From a virus, in the IMG/VR virus record IMGVR_UViG_3300042090_000765, positions 1-24,056 of that record: 24,056 nt of DNA. The stretch is one strand, 5' to 3'. The notes below the pieces were generated by a model, which saw nothing but the letters and a program-made list of their open reading frames with translations, ran no database searches and was not told where the DNA came from. The position numbers and the translations under genes were made by a program. Numbering within the stretch: position 1 is the first letter of the stretch; every line of letters begins with the position of its first letter. Of the stretch, positions 1 through 5,612 are shown piece by piece.

Positions 1-213
1 GAACGGCGGCAGGAAAGGCTAGAGGAAGAACGCCGCGAAGAAGCCGCCCGCGAACGCCGCCGCCACGAGGCTGAAATGGAACGCCAGCGCGAGGAAGAAG
101 AATACAATCGGCAGCAACAAGAGGCATACGAACAACAGCAACAAGAGCCACAGGAACAGCCAGTGGTCGAGTCGCCTAACGATGAGCTGAGCCATAGACA
201 CTCTGGAAAATGA
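1..213 (+). CDS. C-terminal part of a charged coiled-coil protein (5' end outside window)
   Basis: Frame 1 is open from the first base to a TGA at 211-213, giving 70 residues. The fragment is almost entirely Glu, Arg and Gln (repeated EERRE and QQQQE patterns), so it is a helical, probably coiled-coil tail. No domain can be named. The left core of the first attC-like element (174-180) lies inside the coding sequence, so the last 13 residues are encoded by the element. The stop overlaps the next gene's ATG as ATGA at 210. Function unknown; it may resemble the coiled-coil protein at 2284-3414, but only in composition. Confidence 0.7.
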   Translation, partial: ERRQERLEEERREEAARERRRHEAEMERQREEEEYNRQQQEAYEQQQQEPQEQPVVESPNDELSHRHSGK

Positions 214-302
214 CTCCCAACCCGCGAACCGGCTTAGTGACACCAGCGACGCCCGCCGAAGCTGATGGCGGAGTGTCTATTGGCTCCGGCGATTTGTTAA
301 GG
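174..302. repeat. attC-like recombination site 1
   Basis: The left core GCCTAAC (174-180) and right core GTTAAGG (296-302) flank inner arms ATAGACACTC (194-203) and GAGTGTCTAT (271-280), which pair 10 of 10. The adjoining GAGCC (189-193) pairs with GGCTC (282-286), leaving T281 unpaired in the right arm. The loop holds the TGA of the upstream gene and the ATG at 210. Confidence 0.85.
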
Positions 303-1346
303 CGCAAAACCTGGGACTCCCGAATTGGAGTCCTGCCCTGGCCGAAAGACCAAGTGCGCGGCAAACGGGTGAGGCTAACGCACCTCGACGGCAAGCTTCC
401 AAACCTCGCGCTGATGAAACTTTCTGCGTGGTTCAAAACCAACGGCGCGGAAGTCTTCTTCTCGAAGTCAGTGAGTCGTGAACTTTTCGAGGGCGAATAT
501 GACCTCGTGCTTGGCTCGTCAATTTTCGCGTGGTCGGTGAACGCCCGCGAAATCTTCAAGCAAAACTTCCCGTCCGCCGTCATCGGCGGCACGGGCGCGG
601 AAGACGCAACCAACCTCGAACAATATATCGGCGACGACATGACGGTGTGTGACTACTCCATCTATCCGAGCTTCACGCCGTCGCTCGGCTTCACGCAACG
701 CGGCTGCCGCCTGAAATGCTCCTTCTGTGTCGTGCCGACGAAAGAAGGCCGCGTAAAACCGATGAACACCATCGCCGACATTTGGCGCGGCGAGCCTCAC
801 CCGAAACAAATAATCCTGCTCGACAATGACTTCTTTGGGCAACCGGACTGGCGGGCGCGAACGGACGAACTGCAAGCCGGAAACTTTGAAGTCTCTCTCA
901 ACCAAGGAATCAATGTTCGACTGATCCACGCCGAAGGCGCGGCGGTGCTGGCAAAGCTCAAATACCGCGATGACCAGTTCAAGGCGAAGCGCATCTACAC
1001 AGCGTGGGACAACCGCAAAGACGAAGAAATTTTCCTGCGCGGAATAAACCTTCTGATCAGTGCTGGAATCAAACCTAGCTCGATAATGGTGTATTTTTTG
1101 TGCGGTTACTGGCCTGGTGAAACATGGGAAGACATTTTTTTTCGCTACAACAAAATGCGCGAGCTGGGGGTTCTTGCTTACCCGATGGTCTATGACAACA
1201 AAAACAAAATGCTCAAAAAATTTCAGTGCTGGATAATACGAAACTATGACCGTTTTTTGCCGTGGGAAGAATTTGACACGCGCAAACTTGGAAGCGGCCC
1301 GCGATTTGATGACGCACAACAACCACTGGCGCTCACTGCGCCTTAA
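210..1346 (+). CDS. Radical SAM protein, possibly with an N-terminal cobalamin-binding-like domain
   Basis: The protein has 378 residues. The radical SAM cluster motif CxxxCxxC is present as RGCRLKCSFC, with Cys166, Cys170 and Cys173 as the expected [4Fe-4S]/SAM ligands. Residues about 50-135 (RVRLTHLDGK to AVIGGTGAED) have the layout seen before the radical SAM barrel in B12-binding radical SAM enzymes, but I cannot confirm a cobalamin site. The C-terminal half contains TAWDNRKDEE and a LCGYWPGETWED stretch typical of the barrel's later strands. Substrate unknown; nucleic-acid or peptide modification are the usual roles of phage examples. The ATG at 210 lies in the loop of attC-like site 1, so about 29 N-terminal residues come from the element. 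The stop TAA (1344-1346) lies in the next left core. Confidence 0.8.
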   Translation: MTPNPRTGLVTPATPAEADGGVSIGSGDLLRRKTWDSRIGVLPWPKDQVRGKRVRLTHLDGKLPNLALMKLSAWFKTNGAEVFFSKSVSRELFEGEYDLVLGSSIFAWSVNAREIFKQNFPSAVIGGTGAEDATNLEQYIGDDMTVCDYSIYPSFTPSLGFTQRGCRLKCSFCVVPTKEGRVKPMNTIADIWRGEPHPKQIILLDNDFFGQPDWRARTDELQAGNFEVSLNQGINVRLIHAEGAAVLAKLKYRDDQFKAKRIYTAWDNRKDEEIFLRGINLLISAGIKPSSIMVYFLCGYWPGETWEDIFFRYNKMRELGVLAYPMVYDNKNKMLKKFQCWIIRNYDRFLPWEEFDTRKLGSGPRFDDAQQPLALTAP

Positions 1347-1347
1347 C
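1338..1347. repeat. Orphan attC-like left core
   Basis: GCGCCTTAAC is the exact reverse complement of the right core and flank at 296-305, marking the end of the radical SAM unit. It contains that gene's stop codon. A left inner arm seems to follow (about 1352-1370), but no complementary right arm or GTT core occurs before the next left core at 1413, so this element has lost its right half. Confidence 0.65.
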
Positions 1348-1373
1348 GTAAAGCTCACCCACAGCCCGGCAAA

Positions 1374-1418
1374 ATGACACTCGACGCCCTACAACCTGAA
1401 CCGCTGGGAGCGGGCTAA
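1374..1418 (+). pseudogene. Collapsed cassette with a 14-codon remnant reading frame
   Basis: An ATG at 1374 lies 33 nt after the orphan left core, close to the spacing used by intact units. It opens a frame of 14 codons that stops at TAA 1416-1418 inside the left core of the next element. The pattern fits a unit that kept its start and end but lost its body and right arm by deletion. No function is claimed. Confidence 0.35.
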
Positions 1419-1517
1419 CGATCCGCATGAGCCACGGCGCGAATAACTCAAACCATGAACACTGCTAAAACCAAACTGACGCGGCCAATCTCCATTCGCT
1501 GCATGGAGTGGTTAGAG
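1413..1517. repeat. attC-like recombination site 2 (degenerate)
   Basis: The left core GGCTAAC (1413-1419) and right core GTTAGAG (1511-1517) match 5 of 7 when paired. TCCGCATGAGC (1422-1432) is largely complementary to GCTGCATGGA (1498-1507). The innermost arms are weak, unlike in the other sites. The start of the 22-codon frame at 1455 is at the usual offset of 42 nt after the left core. Confidence 0.55.
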
Positions 1518-1523
1518 GTCTAG
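1455..1523 (+). CDS. 22-residue leader-type reading frame starting in an attC-like loop
   Basis: The ATG at 1455 occupies the same place as the start codons of neighbouring units, but the frame closes at TAG 1521-1523, just after the right core. The real gene of this unit then starts at 1558 with its own ribosome binding site. The frame may be a short translated leader or a relic of the loop start when the gene has an independent start. Confidence 0.3.
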   Translation: MNTAKTKLTRPISIRCMEWLEV

Positions 1524-1544
1524 CAACGAAAACCAAAACGCAAC

Positions 1545-1550
1545 GAGAGG
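1545..1550 (+). promoter_or_regulatory. Shine-Dalgarno for the 1558 gene
   Basis: GAGAGG lies 7 nt before the ATG at 1558. It is the clearest Shine-Dalgarno in the array and fixes this start, in contrast to the loop-located starts of most neighbours. Confidence 0.65.
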
Positions 1551-1557
1551 AAAACAT

Positions 1558-2100
1558 ATGGGACTCTTTGGAAAAATCATCGGAACGGCGCTCGACGTGG
1601 TAACGACTCCAATCGCAATAGCGAAGGACGTGATACCTGGTGCGGGTGGATACATTGACGGCAACCGGAGCAAGACCGGCGAAAAATTCGAGGAAGTCGC
1701 TGACGACCAAGCGCAAGCCTTCCATGCGCTCGTGATGGAACGCCGCAAGGATCAATCGCGCTGCCCGCGCTGCGGACATCCTCGCGGCGAAAAATATCGG
1801 ACGTGTGACCGCTGCCGCGAAAAAATCCGCAAGGCTAAACTTCGCGCCAAAGGAATCGCCGTGGTGAAGGGTGGCGAATACTCAAACGCTGACCTCGCGG
1901 CGATGGTGCTGCAAATGCGGCGCGAAATGGACAGGATGCAAGCCCGCTTCAAGCTCTGGCAAAAGGCCGCGCACTACCGGCGCAATCTGCACTATCGAAC
2001 GAACGCGATGCGAAAGAAATACCTGAAACCCGTCAGCCACGCGGAAGCGATGGACTATCTGGCGGAAACCTGCCACGCCTACGAGGGCGAAGTGGCCTAA
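1558..2100 (+). CDS. Zinc-ribbon protein with a hydrophobic N-terminal segment
   Basis: The protein has 180 residues. Residues 1-30 (MGLFGKIIGTALDVVTTPIA and onward) form a glycine-rich amphipathic or weakly hydrophobic segment of a kind I associate with small phage proteins. A four-cysteine knuckle pair follows at Cys69/Cys72 (CPRC) and Cys83/Cys86 (CDRC), consistent with one zinc ribbon. The remainder is a basic helical region rich in Arg, Met and Tyr. Its function is unknown; nucleic-acid or membrane association is possible from composition only. The start is supported by the GAGAGG site, and the TAA stop (2098-2100) lies within the left core of the next element. This is one of two units in the array whose gene does not start in the element loop. 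Confidence 0.75.
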   Translation: MGLFGKIIGTALDVVTTPIAIAKDVIPGAGGYIDGNRSKTGEKFEEVADDQAQAFHALVMERRKDQSRCPRCGHPRGEKYRTCDRCREKIRKAKLRAKGIAVVKGGEYSNADLAAMVLQMRREMDRMQARFKLWQKAAHYRRNLHYRTNAMRKKYLKPVSHAEAMDYLAETCHAYEGEVA

Positions 2101-2191
2101 CGCCACAAGCTGAACCACGCCCAGCTTGAGGCGTGAACCGCGTAGCGGACTGACAGCGATAATGGGCGTTGGTTCCAGCGCGTTGTTAGAC
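2095..2191. repeat. attC-like recombination site 3
   Basis: GCCTAAC (2095-2101) and GTTAGAC (2185-2191) both fit the attC core consensus exactly. The left arm GCTGAACCACGCCC is paired by the right arm GGGCGTTGGTTCCAGC (2164-2179), leaving two unpaired bases in the right arm. A small internal hairpin, CCGCGTAGCGG, lies in the loop. The upstream gene's stop lies in the left core. An ATG at 2162 opens only a 30-codon frame. Confidence 0.85.
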
Positions 2192-2283
2192 AGCCGGTTT
2201 GCGACTCACGAAAATAAATTCCTAAATAAAGCTTGTGTCAAAACCGGGTTATGATATAAACAAACAGCAACCAAAATAAAAAC
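2192..2283 (+). promoter_or_regulatory. AT-rich leader with possible promoter inside a cassette
   Basis: This stretch is markedly AT-richer than the rest of the array. It contains TTGTGT (2233-2238), a 16-nt gap and TATAAA (2255-2260), with TATGAT overlapping at 2250-2255. Match to a sigma-70 type promoter is modest. An A-rich leader runs up to the ATG at 2284. It may be an internal promoter giving this unit independent expression. Confidence 0.3.
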
Positions 2284-3414
2284 ATGAACACCGAAACAAA
2301 AACCGTAGAACTCGAAATCGTATCGCCGGATGACAAGCTGGTAAAATACGCCAGCCAGACCGGACTGGAAACCACAGCAAGGTCAAGCCTCGTGTCGGCT
2401 TTCCAGCCAATCTTTGCGAAGGCACGCGCTGCGCTGGCGGACGCTCAAGGCGTGGCCGAATCTGTCAAAGATGCAACGTGCGTCAAGGAAATCCGAAAGT
2501 CTCGCGCCTGCCGTCTCGCGCTCCGCGCCGTCCGGCTGGAAAGTGATGAAACACGGAAAAAACAAAAGCAGTCCGTGCTGCTTTACGGAAAAGCCGTGGA
2601 CGGATTCCATAACATCCTAATGGCTGACCTGTCGCCGGTTGAAATCGCGCTGCAAGACGCTGAGGACATCGCAGAGCGCGCCGAAGCTGCGCGACTCGCT
2701 GAATTGAAGGCCACGCGTGAAAAGGAACTGCAACCTTTTTTGGAGACACCAATCATGGGCGACCTGTCCGCCATTTCGGAAAAGGACTATGCCAAAATGC
2801 TGGCTGATGCAAAGCTGCTCAAACAAGCAAAAATTGACGCCGCCGCGAAAGCGGAGGCGGAAGCCAAAGCCAAGGAGGAAGCCGAGCGAATCGAGCGCGA
2901 GCGGATTGCCTCCGAAAATGCGAGGCTGAATGCCGAGGCGATTGCCCGCGAAGCGGCAGCGAAAGCGGAGCGGGATGCCGCTGAAAAGAAACTGGCTGAC
3001 GAGCGCGCCGCCGCCGATGCCGCCGCGAAAGCAGCCGCAGAGAAGGCGCGGAAAGAGCGTGAGGCGATTGAAGCCAAAGCCAAAGCAGAGCGCGCCGCCG
3101 CCGATGCCGAAGCACGCAAGGAACAACAACGGCTGCAAGCCATCGCCGAAGAAGAACGGAAGAAATTCGCTGCTGCCGAGGCGGCGGCAAAAGTCCTACG
3201 CGAAGCCGAGGCCAAGAGGCTGGCTGAAGCCGCTGCCGCCGCAAAGAAAGCCGCTGCCGCGCCGGACAATGTCAAAGCGCAGTCCATCGCCAACGCCTTG
3301 CGCGAACTGGCGAAAGTAAAGCTCAACAGCGCGGCCTTTGCCGCGATGCCAGCCAAGATCGAAGTCCTGGCCGCGTGGATCGAAGCTCAAATCAAGTCCG
3401 GCGAACTACTGTGA
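2284..3414 (+). CDS. Ala/Glu/Lys-rich coiled-coil protein, phage DUF1351/TolA-like composition
   Basis: The protein has 376 residues. Residues 1-130 are a mixed alpha-helical domain (EIRKSRACRLALRAVRLE, then VLLYGKAVDGFHNIL) that resembles phage proteins annotated as DUF1351 or recombination-associated coiled-coil proteins. Residues about 125-330 are one long Ala/Glu/Lys/Arg helix, certainly coiled coil. A short globular C terminus (residues 335-376) follows. Phage relatives usually lie beside single-strand annealing or exonuclease genes, but no such partner is in this window, so the role is open. TolA-like database hits would be composition artefacts. The stop overlaps the next gene's GTG as GTGA at 3411, so the two genes form a two-gene unit. 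Antisense frames here are shadows of the GC-rich repeats. Confidence 0.8.
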   Translation: MNTETKTVELEIVSPDDKLVKYASQTGLETTARSSLVSAFQPIFAKARAALADAQGVAESVKDATCVKEIRKSRACRLALRAVRLESDETRKKQKQSVLLYGKAVDGFHNILMADLSPVEIALQDAEDIAERAEAARLAELKATREKELQPFLETPIMGDLSAISEKDYAKMLADAKLLKQAKIDAAAKAEAEAKAKEEAERIERERIASENARLNAEAIAREAAAKAERDAAEKKLADERAAADAAAKAAAEKARKEREAIEAKAKAERAAADAEARKEQQRLQAIAEEERKKFAAAEAAAKVLREAEAKRLAEAAAAAKKAAAAPDNVKAQSIANALRELAKVKLNSAAFAAMPAKIEVLAAWIEAQIKSGELL

Positions 3415-3605
3415 AAACAGTTCTTCCTAAAAAAGTGCTTGAGTATTTCAAGACTCAAGGCGCACGCGGCCCAAAGGAGCGCAAAAGCACGCGGATAATC
3501 ACGCCAGCACAACAGGCCGCGCTTCAAAAGGCTCGCCGCAAAGCTAAACGCTCCGCCCGGCTGCCCAACGTGCCGATGAGCGAACCGCCGACCAAGACGC
3601 CATGA
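3411..3605 (+). CDS. Small basic hypothetical protein
   Basis: I choose the GTG at 3411 because it overlaps the previous stop (GTGA), the same coupling used at 5315; a longer frame from 3375 would run inside the previous gene. The product has 64 residues and is Lys/Arg-rich in the middle (QKARRKAKRSAR), which could bind nucleic acid or be disordered. Its last residues, NVPMSEPPTKTP, are encoded by attC-like site 4 and recur at the end of the 4708 protein for that reason. The TGA overlaps the next ATG as ATGA at 3602. Confidence 0.6.
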   Translation: MKTVLPKKVLEYFKTQGARGPKERKSTRIITPAQQAALQKARRKAKRSARLPNVPMSEPPTKTP

Positions 3606-3654
3606 AAAACACTGAAGACGCCATCGGCGGTTCGCTCCATCGGGCTGGTTCGGC
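3563..3654. repeat. attC-like recombination site 4 (copy 1 of a duplicated site)
   Basis: GCCCAAC (3563-3569) and GTTCGGC (3648-3654) flank 13-base perfectly paired inner arms, AGCGAACCGCCGA (3579-3591) with TCGGCGGTTCGCT (3624-3636). Outside these, GCCGATG pairs with CATCGGG-type bases leaving unpaired bases in the right arm. Bases 3567-3653 are identical to 5011-5097. The ATG of the next gene (3602) lies in the loop. Confidence 0.88.
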
Positions 3655-4003
3655 TGTCCGGCCTGTGATCCGGCAGTCCAACAACGAATGCGGTGTAGAT
3701 GCTCCGCATGTCTTCAATACGACCGTGCTGCCGCCGCATCCTGACAAACACTGCCGGTGCGGAAAGCAGACATGGAAGAAAGCCGAGGCTGCGGCCTTCA
3801 ATGCCGCCATGCAGAAATTCGGAAACGAAGCCCTGCAAACCATCGAACGATTTTCTCCGGCGACGGAACTGCTAACTAGCCCATCGGAAACTGTGGGCGG
3901 GGACGCATCGGAAGGTGCGTCCGCTCCGTCGCCGGGAAACCAAACTGAAACTGACGGCGTGAACCGGCAGCCGAACGCTCCGCATGAGCCACCGGCACAC
4001 TGA
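3602..4003 (+). CDS. Small hypothetical protein with CxC motif
   Basis: The protein has 133 residues. The first 16 (MKNTEDAIGGSLHRAG) are encoded by the attC-like element and are identical to those of the 5046 protein. Cys30 and the pair Cys51/Cys53 (HCRCGK) may bind metal. Residues 57-84 look like a normal helical domain. From about residue 85 the sequence becomes Ser/Thr/Pro/Glu-rich and poorly structured, and it reads through the left core at 3970. A 7-bp hairpin (GGACGCA, 3901-3907, with TGCGTCC, 3916-3922) lies in this low-complexity part. Function unknown. Start choice: the ATG in the loop, overlapping the previous stop as ATGA. Confidence 0.6.
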   Translation: MKNTEDAIGGSLHRAGSAVRPVIRQSNNECGVDAPHVFNTTVLPPHPDKHCRCGKQTWKKAEAAAFNAAMQKFGNEALQTIERFSPATELLTSPSETVGGDASEGASAPSPGNQTETDGVNRQPNAPHEPPAH

Positions 4004-4079
4004 AAATATGAAAAGCACAAAAACATTACCGATTGCCGAGTCCGCGCCGCTGCCGGTTGGCTCCGTGCGGTGGTTAGGT
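3970..4079. repeat. attC-like recombination site 5
   Basis: GCCGAAC (3970-3976) and GTTAGGT (4073-4079) flank arms in which AGCCA (3987-3991) pairs with TGGCT (4058-4062) and CCGGCA (3992-3997) pairs with TGCCGG (4051-4056), leaving T4057 unpaired. GGCAGCCGAAC at 3966-3976 matches the complement of 3648-3658 in 10 of 11 positions. The next gene's ATG (4008) is in the loop. Confidence 0.85.
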
Positions 4080-4355
4080 GCGGACTTGGAAATCAAAAAA
4101 ATCTTCGACCGGCTGCAAGAATCTTACGATGTATCGTGGACGGAACTGGCGATAATGACCGCCAAAGAATACGCCGAAAGTCTGCGCGTCCCGCAATATG
4201 ACCGCGAACTAAGGCTGGCCGAATCTGAAATCGAAAAGTGGAAAGGTGTGGCGCGACAACTCCACATGGCGCTTGGGTGCCGTAAGGCGGAAAAACTCCG
4301 CGTCTGTGCCGAGCACGCCTACTTAAACGCACAAGCACCTAACGACCGGAGCTAA
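4008..4355 (+). CDS. Small hypothetical protein
   Basis: The protein has 115 residues from the ATG at 4008. An in-frame ATG at 3984 exists, but it lies inside the left arm and would overlap the previous gene; 4008 sits at the standard 38-nt offset and follows an A-rich stretch. The product has two predicted helical regions, IKKIFDRLQE and a long helix around residues 60-85 (YDRELRLAESEIEKWKG). Two cysteines (CRKAEKLRVC) are present near the C terminus. No family is recognised. The first 22 residues come from the attC-like element. The stop TAA (4353-4355) is 10 nt past the next left core. Confidence 0.65.
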   Translation: MKSTKTLPIAESAPLPVGSVRWLGADLEIKKIFDRLQESYDVSWTELAIMTAKEYAESLRVPQYDRELRLAESEIEKWKGVARQLHMALGCRKAEKLRVCAEHAYLNAQAPNDRS

Positions 4356-4445
4356 GGCACGCGGAAACTGAAACTTTATGAAACCAAGACCCGAAGCGAA
4401 CAACCCGCAGCGCGAATCCGCGTTGCCTTCAGCGACTGGTTATGC
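4337..4445. repeat. attC-like recombination site 6
   Basis: ACCTAAC (4337-4343) fits RYYYAAC exactly and GTTATGC (4439-4445) is the right core. AAGGC (4354-4358) pairs with GCCTT (4425-4429) and ACGCGG (4359-4364) pairs with CCGCGT (4418-4423), leaving T4424 unpaired. AGCACCTAAC matches the complement of 4073-4082 in 9 of 10. The ATG of the next gene (4378) is in the loop. Confidence 0.85.
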
Positions 4446-4668
4446 CGCCTGCGCGCGATGTGGCAAACCGTTCCAGCCAAAGCCGACGAAGCTCAAAACC
4501 ATACCAATGACCCGGTGCTGCGAAACATGCCAGTGCAAGAATCTGTTCGACGGCCTCGACATGCCAACGCCGCCGAGCTTGCTCGACCGGCACACGAAAC
4601 ACCCGACGCTCACCGATGCCGAGTGGCGTCGAGAACTCGCCAAACCCGATGACACGGAAGCGGCATAA
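4378..4668 (+). CDS. Small cysteine-rich (zinc-ribbon-like) protein
   Basis: The protein has 96 residues. Cys25 and Cys28 (CARCGKPF) begin four residues after the right core, and a second cluster holds Cys47, Cys48, Cys51 and Cys53 (RCCETCQCK). This resembles a compact zinc ribbon or knuckle. Because the first CxxC is so close to the right core, the only reasonable start is the ATG at 4378 inside the element loop. The stop TAA (4666-4668) lies within the next left core. Function unknown; small zinc-ribbon proteins of phages often act as adaptors, but nothing here shows a partner. Confidence 0.65.
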   Translation: MKPRPEANNPQRESALPSATGYAACARCGKPFQPKPTKLKTIPMTRCCETCQCKNLFDGLDMPTPPSLLDRHTKHPTLTDAEWRRELAKPDDTEAA

Positions 4669-4787
4669 CGCAGAGTCCAGCAACGACGCTGGGAGAAAGG
4701 CGTAAAAATGGAAAACGACATCAAAATGCACGGATACATTGACGAAGCCAAGGGCACAGCGTCGTTGGCTGCGACGACGGGTTATGC
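4663..4787. repeat. attC-like recombination site 7
   Basis: GCATAAC (4663-4669) and GTTATGC (4781-4787) are perfect complements. The inner arms AACGACGCTG and CAGCGTCGTT (4757-4766) pair 10 of 10, with an unpaired G in the right arm between them and the next paired block. GCGGCATAAC (4660-4669) is the exact complement of 4439-4448. The loop holds the ATG at 4708. Confidence 0.88.
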
Positions 4788-5049
4788 TCTGGAAGATACC
4801 ACCATAGAAAAAGGCGGAGTAGTCCGGTGCTGTCTTGGAAGCGTGGCGACCGAGTATCTCGGCCAGCGCGTCATGCTCGGCGCTAAAAGCAAATGTCCCC
4901 ACTGTGGAACAACCTTCACGCTCGTCGAAATAAAACCAGGGATGCGGACGTGCTACCAGCAACCCGTGAAGTGGCCGGTCTGGAAACCCGACTGGCAACT
5001 CAAAGAGCATAACGTGCCGATGAGCGAACCGCCGACCAAGACGCCATGA
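4708..5049 (+). CDS. Small cysteine-containing hypothetical protein
   Basis: The protein has 113 residues. It contains Cys41/Cys42 (VRCCLG), a CPHCG knuckle (Cys63/Cys66) and Cys82, a pattern compatible with one zinc site. A Trp/Pro-rich stretch follows (KWPVWKPDW). The last 12 residues are encoded by attC-like site 8 and equal those of the 3411 protein. The ATG lies in the loop of site 7 after GAAAGG, which gives a possible weak ribosome site. The TGA overlaps the next ATG as ATGA (5046). No family recognised. Confidence 0.65.
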   Translation: MENDIKMHGYIDEAKGTASLAATTGYALEDTTIEKGGVVRCCLGSVATEYLGQRVMLGAKSKCPHCGTTFTLVEIKPGMRTCYQQPVKWPVWKPDWQLKEHNVPMSEPPTKTP

Positions 5050-5098
5050 AAAACACTGAAGACGCCATCGGCGGTTCGCTCCATCGGGCTGGTTCGGA
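5007..5098. repeat. attC-like recombination site 8 (copy 2 of the duplicated site)
   Basis: GCATAAC (5007-5013) and GTTCGGA (5092-5098) flank the same 13-base arms as site 4 (5023-5035 with 5068-5080). Bases 5011-5097 equal 3567-3653 exactly, and after one mismatch nine further bases also match. To the left of AAC the copies differ at once (CAT against CCC). AGAGCATAAC (5004-5013) is the exact complement of 4781-4790. Confidence 0.88.
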
Positions 5099-5318
5099 TG
5101 TCCGGCCCGAGACTGGACAACTGCGCTGCCCGAAATGCCGGGCGCTCACGCTCAACGTGAACGTGTCTGACATCATCGCAGCGAATGGACGGGTGACGTG
5201 CTCGCGGTGCGGACACGAGCGAACCGTGCTGGTAAATGTCCCGGCTGCGAATGGCGGCGGCGGAGTGATAATGACCCCGGCGACCGCGCTGCGAATAATC
5301 AAAGGAAAAAAGAAGTGA
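5046..5318 (+). CDS. Small two-CxxC zinc-ribbon protein
   Basis: The protein has 90 residues. Cys28/Cys31 (CPKC) and Cys52/Cys55 (CSRCG) form a clear zinc ribbon of about 30 residues, followed by a Gly-rich linker and a basic C-terminal end (RIIKGKKK). The first 16 residues are encoded by the element and match the 3602 protein exactly, although the bodies of the two proteins differ. The stop overlaps a GTG start as GTGA at 5315, coupling it to the HNH gene in the same unit. Likely nucleic-acid or protein binding, by fold class only. Confidence 0.72.
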   Translation: MKNTEDAIGGSLHRAGSDVRPETGQLRCPKCRALTLNVNVSDIIAANGRVTCSRCGHERTVLVNVPAANGGGGVIMTPATALRIIKGKKK

Positions 5319-5605
5319 GCAAATTCGACGACCAATACAAACTGCAAGGCGGTCGGTGCTGGCTCTGCCAAACCTTCACGCTGCCGCAAAATCTGAATCG
5401 GGCGCATCTGACGCCGAAATCTCACGGCGGCACAATCGGCGACGACTGGAGCGGGGCGGTGCTGATGCACCCGGCCTGCAATTCCGCAATGAAATGTTTG
5501 CACGCTGGAAGCCTGCGCTTCCAGAAATGGATCAAGCGCGTGGTCAAGCACGGCTCGATGCACTCTTTTATCCGACGGGAAACCTTCATCCACAACGCGA
5601 CGTGA
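5315..5605 (+). CDS. HNH-type endonuclease, small
   Basis: The protein has 96 residues from the GTG at 5315, which overlaps the previous stop. Cys15 and Cys18 (CWLC), then NRAHLTPKSHGG with His31 as the probable general base, and HPACN (His52, Cys55, Asn56) match the zinc-bearing HNH layout with a Gly-Gly turn. The usual Asp-His is replaced by Ala-His (AHLTP), so activity should be tested. A basic C-terminal helix (QKWIKRVVKHG) may bind DNA. Phage HNH proteins act in homing or packaging; here the gene is carried in an attC-like unit with a zinc-ribbon partner. The stop lies 7 nt before the next left core. Confidence 0.75.
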   Translation: MSKFDDQYKLQGGRCWLCQTFTLPQNLNRAHLTPKSHGGTIGDDWSGAVLMHPACNSAMKCLHAGSLRFQKWIKRVVKHGSMHSFIRRETFIHNAT

Positions 5606-5612
5606 CCCGGCA

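Noticed and set aside
519-1358. Minus-strand 279-residue frame opposite the radical SAM gene
   Set aside because: The plus strand has a clear catalytic motif; the antisense product shows only Val/Phe/Arg-biased sequence without motifs.
2162-2254. 30-codon frame starting in the loop of the 2095 element
   Set aside because: Starts 67 nt after the left core, not at the usual offset, and ends in the promoter-like leader; no support for a product.
2787-3356. Long minus-strand frame opposite the coiled-coil gene
   Set aside because: It is an antisense shadow of an Ala/Glu/Lys-rich sequence (Ser/Ala/Phe-rich product with no domain).
3871-3922. Possible extra attC-like half-site (GCTAAC) with hairpin inside the 3602 gene
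   Set aside because: No complementary GTTAGC core or paired arms were found downstream; the hairpin alone is not diagnostic.
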